A DNA stretch of 64,000 bases, from contig JAJAGP010000092.1 in assembly GCA_025084515.1 (NCBI GenBank), positions 186,001 to 250,000 of the forward strand. Direction: 5' to 3'. The notes below the pieces were generated by a model that was not told the DNA's origin, searched no databases, and saw only the letters and a program-made list of their open reading frames with translations. How positions within the stretch are numbered: position 1 is the stretch's first letter; every line of letters begins with the position of its first letter. Position numbers and translations under genes: made by a program. The stretch is from Ancistrus triradiatus (taxonomy: Eukaryota > Chordata > Actinopteri > Siluriformes > Loricariidae). Positions 37,343 to 49,400 of this stretch are shown piece after piece.

Positions 37343-37770
37343 ACAGGTAGTCTCCATTTTACGATGACACATTCTGATAAATCCATTGTAAGTATCGTAA
37401 ACCGAGGAGCTTTATAGATACTGTATATATATCGTAGTGTTAAAACATGCTTTAAACACTTACGTTAACCTACAGTTGGGCAAAATCATTGACACAAATC
37501 CTATGAATATGTGCTGAATATGTCATGTCATTTTTTGAATAATGTATTGAAAGTAAATCTGTTCTGCTGCTCAGCTCCATCATCTGGATGCTGCCCCGAA
37601 GTCCAGCATCTGTGGGAGACTATCATACTGCATGTTGCTTGCCCGGGGTTAAAACAAAATAAAAAATTTATTATACAGTTCCTGCTGAATGTGTATTTAT
37701 GTGTATTATTGGATTCCAATAATAAATTGAAAAAATAAACTGGACCATCGCAAACGGGAGTACCTGTACT
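37343..37770. repeat. 'caggtagtctccattttacg' element, copy 2
   Basis: Shares 'aaatccattgtaagtatcgt', 'aaaccgaggagcttta' and 'acagttgggcaaaatcat' with copies at 27.24 and 59.52 kb. The right end 'accatcgcaaacgggagtac ctgta' looks like the inverse of the start (tacaggta.. / ..tacctgta), suggesting a DNA transposon with inverted ends. Confidence 0.6.
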
Positions 37771-37899
37771 TAGATTGTACCTTGTAAGATCAGTTGTTAA
37801 CCAAGATGCTCTGGATAAGATCATCTAGCAAATGACTAAATGTAAACGTGTAACAGATCTTTCGTATGTATAGGGACGCAACCCGGTAAATTACCATAA

Positions 37900-39060
37900 A
37901 GCAGGTCATTACCTGTACAGTAATTGTCTGGCTTTTGAGTATGAATGGGGCTCAACATTTATTGTGCTGCTTTTAATGAATAGAAATGAACAGTAACGAC
38001 CTCTCCCTCTGAAAGTGTTGTGAATGCCATGACTCCTTTCCTGTAGGTCCTTTAAACCACATTTAACAGTTTGCGGCATCCACAAAATCAAAAACCTTTC
38101 CACAATACATACAGCATATGTAGAGCACGTAATGAAACAAGTGTGTGCACAGCCTTACAGAATGCTGTTGTTGTATTTTTTCATATTCATGGCCAACGTC
38201 CTTCAGCCTAGGCAAAATGTCCTTGTCAAATCCCTGCACTTGGACATTGAAGAAAGCATTGGCTCAGAATTGAAACAAAGTGCCATTGATCATGAATGAG
38301 TATATCTCAGTTGGTGAAAGTCAGTGATTGTCAGACATCTCTTTTTTCCCTCTGGGTTGAGCTATGTTGCCCAATCAAAATGGCTTTTAATGATTACCCC
38401 CTTCATGGGGATTTTTGGGTTGAAGGGTAAATGTATAATTATTGGTCCTACCTTATCTTCCGCACTGATGCTGAAGATATATGTCTCCTCTGAACTTTAT
38501 CAAAACTAGTTTCAACAAGGCAGTCTTCATCTACAATATCCTCAAGCAATTCTGGCAAAACGTGATGTGAGGAGTTTTGAGTGTACGACAAAGGCAATAA
38601 TCATGTGGCTTTCTTAATGGTAATGCAGTCCAGTTTACAATCGCAAAAAGGCTTTGTTTTAAATTGTGGCAAGAGTTTGCTTTTTTAATGCAAACAACCT
38701 TTCTATTTGCCAGGTTTTTTTTAATAATGATCACATTTTCCTCTTCTCTTGGGGCAGTAGTTTGAGTTTGATATCCAGCATTGTTGTTGAACTCCTTTAT
38801 GAATTCTGACCCGTCATCAGTATCCTGGTGTGCTTGTTTGGATACTCGGATTTAACATCTTAACTCAATAGTAGCAGCATACTCCAGCTGTAAGCCAGTC
38901 CCTGGTCCAAAGCCATCTTCTGATGCAAGCTCAGGGTGCACAAGAGTCTAGCTGTTTCCTTTGCTTTCTTCCTTGTCTTTTTGAATTTCATTACGAGAAC
39001 ATTTGGCTCAGTAATGACTGGAAATGTCATGCAACGACACAGTGACATTATTTTCTGCTT
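37900..39060 (-). pseudogene. unassigned open-frame relics, possible processed pseudogene
   Basis: On the minus strand, short frames with protein-like composition follow each other but shift phase: LVMKFKKTRKKAKETARLLC near 38.9 kb, NWTALPLRKPHDYCLCRTLK near 38.6 kb, and DLQERSHGIHNTFRGRGRY near 38.0 kb. No splice sites or known domain link them. It lies just downstream of the shisa7 3' end. It could be an old retroposed gene or transposon coding remnant. I do not recognise it. Confidence 0.25.
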
Positions 39061-39398
39061 CTTTACCAGGTTTCCAGGTCTTTTTACGTAATAGTCATTT
39101 CTTAGTTATTAGGTGGTTAGCGTCAAACTTATTAAGAGAATTACAATACTGTAATTATGGCTGAAATTTTACAAAGAAACACATAAAAGTTTCAAAGTTG
39201 TCTACAAGACCGTTGTCTTCCCTCTGTATTTACAGCTTCTATATTTCTGTGGTTTCTTCCGCTTCTTCACCTAATCATTCGCACAGTACCTCTTTCTTCA
39301 TCTGTTCTGTGTCTTTGTACTAATTCGCCACCGTTACTCTTACCCATACCATCCTCCCATTATTTTCTGCTCTCCTTAATTCACTCTCATTTGGCCAC

Positions 39399-39404
39399 TT
39401 TATT
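39399..39404 (-). terminator. shisa7 polyadenylation signal candidate
   Basis: AATAAA on the minus strand, about 92 nt past the shisa7 stop codon. Confidence 0.5.
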
Positions 39405-39495
39405 ACTCTTTCTCCTCTAATCCCTCTGTCACTTTACACCGTCAACTTTACTCTCCATTTTCCTCAACTCTCTCTCGACCCCCTTCATCCTCTGT

Positions 39496-40400
39496 TCAGA
39501 CGGTCACTTCATTCTTGCTTCCCGTCCGAACTCCCTGGTTGGTGGCCACTCCGCCTCCACTGCTGCCTCCTCCTCCGGGGATGAAGTGTAGTTGCTCAAT
39601 AGTGTTTTGCCTCTTAGCAGCGAACGCCATCCTCCTGGCACTATGCCCAGCTAGAGTTCCTGTGCCCATGACCACCCCAGTTCCCTGCATATCACTCCAT
39701 CCCACTCCTCCGCTTCCACCTCCTCCCAGGTGACCTGACATGGCAGCTGCATTGCGCTCTTGCTCGCGGCCCGAAGTTGGATGCGAGTTCATCTTAATCA
39801 TGTGATGCCGGTCAAGCGTGGGGGTCGCGCAGACATTCTGCTGTGACTGAGCCTTCTGGTGGCTTACGCGGGGCAGAGTGGGCACCATGCCACCACCCAC
39901 TGTATAGTCGCTCATCCCCATGCCACCGCCACCACTCCCATACTCCCCCATGCCTACTTCCTCTTCTAGATGATCAGGTGACATCAGCAGTCTCTCCTTA
40001 GACTTTCGCAGGGTATTCTGGGTATTAGAGTTTTTTCCTGCTTTGTAGTACTGGTGCTGCTGGTTCTTGGAATGCCGAGACAAAGTGTTGCCATCCCCGA
40101 GAGCCAGGAGCTGGTCTGTAGATTTGACTCGGCGTGGAGGTTTGGACAGAGTGTCATAGTTCTGGCTGGGCTTGGCTTCTGGTGGCTCCAGAGGGTAAGG
40201 GTTGGGAGTGTGGCTGGGGGCAGACTGAGGGTGAGGTATACGAGGGCGGGTGGCATGGGTCGGTAGGGTGCCTCTCCCACCCATTGTGTAGTCACCACCC
40301 CAAGGCAAGTGGTGCTGAGAAGAGTGGAAGGATGGTGGGGCATTGTTGGGTCTCCGTTTAGTGGTGCAGTAACCTGAATATTCCTCCAGACCTCCTTTTT
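39496..40400 (-). CDS. shisa7: shisa7 exon 5: C-terminal tail and PDZ ligand
   Basis: 905 nt after acceptor ctcacaacag. Encodes EKGGLEEYSGYCTTKRRPNN, a Pro/Ser/Gly-rich tail with two KSKERLLMSPDHLEE-type segments, and ends ...GSKNEVTV then TGA at 39496-39498. The last four residues fit a class I PDZ ligand for PSD-95-type scaffolds (family knowledge). Confidence 0.88.
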
Positions 40401-43400
40401 CTGTTGTGAGGAGAAGAAGAGATGTTTAAAGCGTCTACTTTCAGTAAGACAATATAATATATATGATTATATAACCTCAATATAATAAGGTTATTATTAC
40501 TGTACAGTGTTACCTTGGGTACTTGTTTTTAATTCATTCAAGAAGGCACTTGTTGTGCTGAAAACATCAAGTACTGAGAGAATTTTTCTCATAAGGAATA
40601 ACGTAAATTGAATGAATCCTAAAAATCCACATTGTATAAGGCATTATATGCATTAATGGAGATGTATTGTATACTTAAACACTATATATACACATACAAA
40701 ATAGAAAACTAATAATTAGATGAAATGTAAGCACTACTGTTTATATTATTATAAATACATAAGTATTTCTCACTGTTTTCCTTTGGTCGACTGTTATTAC
40801 TAACCTTCTTACGACCCATGGTGACTTATTTGCACTAAGAATACAATGATACCTCGGAAGTCATTGAATTCGATTCTCAACGCATTTTGACTAGAAAAAT
40901 TTGTCTCGGCTCTGGCTGTTTGCACGGTACTCGGTCTGAATCTCGATTCATGATTCACGATTCAGTGCACAGTGATTCAGATTCACAATAGCCATTGCTC
41001 AGTGAAGATCTCCGCTGGGTTTGTTGTGGTTTTCTTTATTTTTGCCTCTACAGTACTGTATTCTTAGTGTAAAGAAGTCTTCATGGGTCCTGAAAAGGTT
41101 AGTTATAAGAGCCAACAGAAATGAAAACAGGAACTGAATCCTACAGAACACAGGCTGCAGTTAGCTATGCTGATGCCCTGAGTTCACCAATAAAGTAAGA
41201 GTTTTGCTTTTAATTTTCACTTTCAATCCATTACCCACTAAATTACGTGAGATTTCACTTTATTTTAAAATAAGCTTTGTGTATTAGGAGTCGCGCTCCC
41301 CAACGCTAGAGGGTAGTGTCGACTCACTTTTCGGCCTGGGCACGCTTGGTGCAATCGTGCAAGCGCCATCGTTCAGTTAGTGTTGATTGCACGATCAGCG
41401 ACACCTGCTGGCTCGTGTATTTAAGCGCACGAGCCCAGTCAAGTGTCGCATCCTCACTTTACATGTGAGACCTGTAATGTAAAGCGAGACCTGCACCTTT
41501 AACTCTATCACTTCTCTTAAAATGCCATACTATTATTGCTAGCCCAAAATGCCATCTTGTTAATCTGTCACTGGTGATGGAACATGTTTTAATTAAAAGG
41601 GGTTTTAGGACCCAAATGCAGTTAGCTCCAGATGGAATGGGTGAACCAAAATATAAATAAATGAAAAGGAACTGAATTAGCAAAAAACAAAAGGAATGCA
41701 GTTGGGGATTGAACCCTGGGCTGCAGCATGAGGGCATACATACATAACATTATTTGCCACTCAGCCACAGAAATGGAAAGTGAAAAGGGAACCTTTAAGG
41801 GCACAAAAACGAGAATTCTAGGACCCACAATCCTGTATATATAATATATATATATTTTAAAAAAAAACTTGTGTACGAACACCAATAGGAATCCAGGTTT
41901 TACAGTGGGTGTGTTGACATGCACTAAATAATCCACTCATAATCAGGTTTCTGCAGTTATCTTATTATTCATGTAAACAGCATAATCTGATTTCTCAGAT
42001 TGGATTAAGGTTTAGAAATCAGATTAAGAAAACAGATAAAAAATGCTGGATTTCATCTTAATAGTCAGATTTACTCTGATATATACTCTGATGTTTACCT
42101 TTTTCAGTCGGTTTTTTCAGCGTGCATATACAGTTAACATACTTCTTCATCCAAAGTCTGATGTAGCGACTGCCTCCTCTGATCAGTGTACCACCTTTCT
42201 TAACTATTTTAAAGGTCAATGCTATCTATCTTGAGTTCTCTATGTCTGATTCTTCCTATTGTTTTCCTCCATTTGATTATCATATTCACACCTTTTCAAA
42301 TTTCTCTCCAGTTCAACCTGATGTTATTGATGCATTTACTTCAGCCTCTAAATCTACAACCTCTTGACTCGATCCTGCTCCTGAATCACTTCTCACAAAA
42401 TGCCATACTGTTACTGCTAGCCCGAAATGCCCTCTTGTTAATCTGTCACTGGTGATGGGACATGTCCCTTCAGCTTTAAAATTAGTTGCTGTCTCCCCCA
42501 TCCTTAAAAAAACAGGCCTGGATACTTCAGGTATGGAAAACTACAGACCTGTTGTTACGGTTCGCCATGATAAAAAGCCGGAGAACCGTGAAAGAAAAAA
42601 TAAAAGGGATTTTAGGACCCAAATGCAGTTAGCTCCAGATGGAATGGGTGAACCAAAATATAAATAAATGGAAAGGAACTGAATTAGCAAAAAACAAAAG
42701 GAATTTGGCTGGGGATTGAGCCCTGGGCTGCAGCATGAGGGCATACACACATAATGTTATTTGCCACTCAGCCACAGAAATGGAAAGTGAAAAGGCAACC
42801 TTTAAGGGCACAAAAATGAGAATTCTAGGACCAAGTAAAAACCAGGAATGCAGAATTAATAAGAAAATCAAATAAGGAAAAAGGAAAAGAATTACCTGCA
42901 GTGCTAGACTGTGCAAGTAACAAGTAGAAACTGAAAAGGAAACCTTTAAGGGCACAAAAAAGAGCCTTTCTAGGACTGACTCAAAACCAGGAATGCAAAA
43001 TTAATGAGAAAATCAAATAGGGACCCTTGCCTAGCCGCTAATCCCTATCAAACCTCAAGCCTTCTGGGGTCTACCACCTAAACGCAATAGGTCTACCAGT
43101 CTCCCTAACATGCAAAGTGCCAACAAAAGCCACGAGCATTCGAAAGCCGTGTGATAGCTGTATAGGGTTAGGATACAAAACCTGTCTGGGCTCAAATGTG
43201 CACTTAAATAGCCCAGCCAACAGGTGTTGTCAATTGCACAAATGGTGGCAAACGAGCGCTGACGCATGCGGGTTCACACTGAGCATGCTCAGGCCTAAAC
43301 GTGGATCAATACTGCCCTCTAGCGTCACAAGGCCGGGTCAGCGTGACTCATGAAACCTGTATCTAATCTTCCAGTTGTTTCTGAATTACTGGAGAGAGTC

Positions 43401-46400
43401 GTGGCTTCCCAGTTGCTTGACTTTTCACATACTAACAAGCTCTCTGAGACCTTTCAATCTGGCTTTTGGCCAAAAAAGTACACAGAAACAGCTCTTCTTT
43501 TTATCTTCTTTTTAGGCAGGCTAACTCCGGCTTCACTTGCATTCCGCTATTGCTTGATCTCACACTGTTAACCACAACATCTTGATTACATGCCTATCAA
43601 ATAACGGCCCAGTCCTGGTTCACATCCTATTTAACAGATAGGTGACAATTTGTCTGTCTGGGCAGGCACATGTCTGACTCTATGGTGGTATTCCCCAAGG
43701 GTCTGTCCTCGGTTCCTTACTGTTTATCATCAGTTAGGTCATATGAAAGCAAAATAGAACTTTTTGGTACAAACTCAACTCGTCGTGTTTGGAGGAAGAA
43801 GAATGCTGAGTTGCATCCCAACAACACCATACCTACTGTGAAACATGGGGGTGGAAACATCATGCTTTGGGGCTGTTTTTCCTGCAAAGGGGACAGGACG
43901 ACTGATCCGTGTTAAGGGAAGAATGAACGGAGCCATGTATCGTGAGATTTTAAGCCAAAACCTCCTTCCATCAGTGAGAGCATTGAAGATGGAACGTGGC
44001 TGGGTCTTCCAGCATGACAATGATCCCAAACACACCGCTAGGGCAATGAAAGAGTAAAAAGCATTTCAAGGTACTGGAGTGGCCTAGCCAGTCTCCAGAC
44101 CTCAACCCCATAGAAAATTTGTGGAGGGAGTTGAAAGTCCATGTTGCCCAGACGACAGCTCCAAAACATCACTGCTCTAGAGGAGATCTGCATGGAGGAA
44201 TGGGTCCAAAATACCAGCTACAGTGTGTTGCAAATCTGGCGAAGACTTTACTGGACACATTTGACCTCTGTCATTGCCAACAAACGTTATGTTACAAAGT
44301 ATTGAGTTGAACTTTTGTTATTGACCAAATACTTATTTTCCACCATAATTTACAATTAAATTCTTTAAAAATCCTACAATGTGATTTCCTGGAATTTTTT
44401 TCTCATTTTGTCTCTCATAGTTGAAGTGTACGTATATGATGAAAATTACAGACCTCTCTCATCTTTCTAAGTAGGAGAACTTGCACAATCAGTGGCTGAC
44501 TAAATACTTTTTTGCCTCACTGTAAATGCTTAAAATACTGGGGTGAAATCAATTAGGTGAAATCCGTTGTTTCTCAAATGTTTTTGCGGGACACTGTTGT
44601 TTGCCCTTCTACCCATATTAGTTCTTTAAGTTGTAATCTTCCCATCTTCATAACATCTCAGATGTTGTCTCTCAAGGATGCAGAGAACCTTGTTCATGCT
44701 TTTATCAGGTCCAGGTTATATTATTGTAATTCACTGCTCTTTGGTTTCCCACTAAATCTTTCCGCCGTACACAGTGTCTTCAAAATGCGAAGCAAAAATC
44801 TTGAAACCCACAAAAAAATCTGAGCATATCACTCCTGTACTTGAACAACTACACTGGTTAATGGTTATAAAGCGCATTCATTACAATATTATTCTTCTAA
44901 CTTTCAAGGTATTGAATGGTCTTGTGCCCCCATCTCACAGATTTAATCCAACCATACACTCCTTCTCATAATCTTAGGTCCTCCGATGCAGGTCTCCTCG
45001 CTGTCCCTCAGTACAGGTTGTCCTCTTTTGGTGGCAGACATTTAGTGTTTCTGTCTCCTGCTTTGTAATTCCTTGCTTCCTTCTTTCTGCTCCAGCTCTT
45101 CATTTTCTTCTTTTAAATCACAGCTTAAAACCTACCTGCTCGCTCAATATTTTTCTGCTTCCTCTTCTACTTCCATTTCTTCTGAGTTTATTTTAAAGCA
45201 TCCTTTGGTTGTGTGAAGTCTCACTTATTGTCATTAGTACTAATTATTATGCACGCAAAAATAGTGTAGAGTGTAGAACTGTCCTGGGAGTGACTAGCAG
45301 AATCAAACATGATTGCCAGGTCCTCTTATTCTAAGAGACTTTGCTTCTTTTGGGCTTGTTTCCATAGCCCTGGTTGCTTGTTTCTTTCGTTGGATCTGGC
45401 AACCCTGGAATTAAATGCAGCTGAAACACAGTACATGCTTCAGGAAATTAGGAATGTTGTAATTTAATTATTAAAGTGTCAAATGTATGTCAGATCTTTC
45501 TGTGAAATTATTAGCCGGTTACAACGTAGAAATCCAATTATTGCCCGAGTCATGTAAACTGGGAGGTTTCCCATTATCTGATTACACAAGTGCATGTAAA
45601 CTCGTTGATTGGATTACTGACAAAATCAGATTATGAAGTGCATGTATACCTACTCAGCGTTGGCCTTGTTTAACGTTAGTCTCGCTCTGCTCTCAGCATA
45701 AAAGCAGAGAGGCCATATGTCTGTTCTGGAATAAAGTTGCCTTGCTATGTCTTCATTTAAAATGATTGTTACAAAGAGATTTAATTCCCTGACATTCCCA
45801 TTCACCACTATAAATGAAGGCCCATGTGTACGGATATATATAAAGTTTTGTTCAGGCGCTTAAGAGTTATTTATTGCCAAATACAACAGCAACTGTATTG
45901 AGTAGTTAGACCCATAAGGTGATTAGTTGTGATAATAACACCCTAATGAAATAGCCTTTGTACAACCCCACAACAAAAAAAGTCGTGACAGTATGGAAAA
46001 TGCAAATTAAAAAAATATGCAGTTTTTCTTTCATTTACTTTGACTTTTATTTCATTGCAGACAGTATGAACCCAAAATATTTCATGTTTTGTCTGGTCAA
46101 CTTCATTTCATTTCTTAAATCCAATCCTGCATTTCAGTAGGATTGGGACAGGGGCAATTTAGGTCTAATAATGAGGTAAAAAAAAAATCTAATAAAGATG
46201 TGATTACAAACACGTGATGTTAAAAGGTGATTATAATCATGATTTGGTACAAAAGCCGTGTCCATGAAAGGCTGAGTCTTTGAGAAGCAAAGATGGGCAG
46301 AGGATCTTCAGTTTGTCAACAAATGTGTGAAAATTAATTGAAAATGGTTGACATGTTTTAAAACAATGTTCCTCAAAGAAAGACTGGAAGAGATTTGCAT

Positions 46401-49400
46401 ATTTCAGTACTAACTTTTCTGATTTAGCTTTTTTTGCATTGTCTTGTTGAAATATGCACAGACATCCCTGGAAAAGATGTTGTCCTGAAGGGAACTTATG
46501 TTGCTTTAAAACCTCAGTGTACTTTTCTGCATTAATGCTGCCATCGCAGAACTGTAACTGAAGGTTGCCATAGGTAATCACACATCCCCATACCATGAAA
46601 GAGCTTGGCTTTTGGATTGTACCTGATAATAGTCTGGATGGTCCTTTTCGTCTTTGGTCCGAAGCACACAGTATCCATTTCTTCCAAAAAAAAAAATCTG
46701 GAATACTGACTGGCCTAAGCACAATACATGTTTCCATTCTGTGCTGCTACCAAGCCCAGAGAAGTCAACGCTGTTTTAAGGCATGGTTAACATAAGGCCT
46801 GTTTTTTGTACAGTAACATTTTAAGTAACATTTGTGAATGTAACTCTGTATTGTAGTGCTTGATAAAGGTTTGACAAAGTAATCCCTTGCCCATGTGGTT
46901 CTATCAGCTATTGATGAATGACAGGCCTTAATGTAGTGCCATCTGAGGGATTAGAGATCACAGATTTTCAGTTTAAGCTTGTGCCTTTGCCCTTTATGTA
47001 CTTGAATTGTTTAAGGATATTATGTAGAGGGAGAAATATGTAAATCCCTCCAATCTTTCTTTGAGGAAGATTGATTTTAAAGATTTTAACACTCAGTGCT
47101 TAAGCACTCAGACTTCCGTAGATATTGTTTTTGTACCAAATCATGATTATAATCACCCATTGAAATCACCTTTTTGAAATCACATCATTATTTAGTTTTT
47201 TCACCTCATTACTAGACCTATAATGTGTAATGTGTTACAGGCCTGAAATGCAGGAATGAATGTTTATTAGCAAATGAAATGAAGTTGCCCAAAAAAAACA
47301 TGAAATATCTTCATACTGTCTGCACACTGCAGTTGCTTTTGTGGGGGTTTGCATTTTCCGTACTGTCCCAACTTTTTCTGATTTGTGGTTGTAGAATTCA
47401 TCGTTTTTGGTAAAGACTTATGATGTCCAGATTTGATTGAGGTCATTGCTGTACACTCACCCAGTCGTTTGAGGGAAGAATATCTGTTAAGCTCAGGCTT
47501 CATGGCTGCCTCATATGACGGTGGGAGTTGGGCCAGGTTGTGGAGAGAGTGGTGGAATGAGGGCTGAGGCTTCATGGCGTTACTGTGTTTATTCGGTTTC
47601 AGTGTCCCACCACTGGTCATCTGCATGTTGTTCATACGTGATGCGCGTTCTGTAGATGACAATGTATACGTGTAAGTTGGCAAACAAATGTACATAAACA
47701 TAAACATTTGTATTGCCAGAAACATTATTGTATATACGTGAAAAGATGAATATAAATAATATCTTAAATAAAAGTATTGATTTCAGCTCACTTACCAATG
47801 GTGGCAGTGTGTTTGGGGCTGGAACCTGAGGTATGGATGAAGTTATGCTGCAAATTACCCACTGTAAAACAGAACAAAACACGGCCTACATGAGGATGTG
47901 TGAATGGGAGACAGCCAGGCATCAGGTGTTATTATAACGAAGACATTTCAGTGCAATGCAACACAGACATCATCAGTTGATCTAATTAAACAAAGTGTAC
48001 ATTACATTGTGTACACCAATTTTCCAAATCCTGCTCTAATATGCTGTTTCCAAATTCAGTCAAATGTTTGTTAAACCTTTACATCAGGTCTTATCTAATC
48101 TTCTTTTCCGCTTATCCATTTCAGGGTTGAGACAGCAGCAGGGCAAGCAAAGAATCCCAGGCATCTCTGTCCCCCACAGCTTCTACCAGCTCCTGGGGCC
48201 TCCTACCAGCTGGCCGTGCTTGATATACGTCCAGTGGGAGGCACTGTGCAATTGCAGTGTGTCGCTGCCTTTGCTGTGGAGCGACACACTGCCACCATCT
48301 GCTGGTGTGATGGATGAGGATCTACAGGCCCAGCTGCAACACCTTCGAGAAATTGTGCCACAGGATACCATACGGAACCTGTGTGCCTCCAATGCCCAAT
48401 CATATCTCATCTTGTATCCAAATTAGAGGTGGCCTAACAGGGTAACTAGAGCCTCAAGTTTTCGCCAATAAACGTATCCTTTCACTCTAATGTTTTAATC
48501 ACTTACAGATATCATCATTACATTCGTATATATACCATAACATTTGAATCAATTCCAACAACTCCTTCTTGATGAGGTTTTTTTTGTCAATTAGTGTTGG
48601 AAAGATGACACCTCCCGACCGCTCAGAGAGAAACCTTCCTGTCCCAGACTATGCCTTGCCACCCTGTCTACAGTTGTGTGAAAAAGTGTTTGCCCCCTTC
48701 TTGATTTCATATTATTTTTGCATGTTTGTCACACTTAAGCATTTTGGAACATCAAACCAATTTAAGTATTAGTCAAAGACATCACAAATACACACAAAAT
48801 TCAGTTTTTAAATTAAGTTGTTTTTTATTATTAAGGGAGAAACAAATCCAAACCTACATGGCCCTGTGTGAAAAAGTGATTGCCCCCTAAACCTAATAAA
48901 TAGTTGGGCCACCCTTAGCAGCAACAACTGCAACCAAGCATTTGTGATAACTTGCAATGAGCCTTTTACAGCTTTGTGGAGAAATTCTGGCCACTCATCT
49001 TTGCAGAATTGTTGTAATTCAGCCACATTGGAGGGTTTTTGAGCATGAACGGCCTTTTTAAGGTCATGTCACAGCATCTCAATAGGATTCAGGTCAGGAC
49101 GGCTAGGCCACTCCAAAGTCTTCATTTTGTTTTTCTTCAGCCATTCAGAGGTGGACTTGCTGGTGTGTTTTGGATCATTGTCCTGCTGCAGAACCCAAGT
49201 TCGTTTCAGCTTGAGGTCACGAACAAATGGCTGGATATTCTCCTTCAGGATTTTTTGATAGACAGCATAATTCATAGTTCCATTTATCACAGCAAGTCTT
49301 GGAGATCATCAAGAAGAAAAACTGAGATGAGCTTTAATGTTCTGTTTGCTCAGCAGTGGTTTTCGTCTTGGAACTCTGCCATTCAGGCCATTTTTGCCCA

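Noticed and set aside
41281..43345. Complete endogenous retrovirus
   Set aside because: No gag, pol or env reading frames are seen between the LTR-like pieces, and they face opposite ways.
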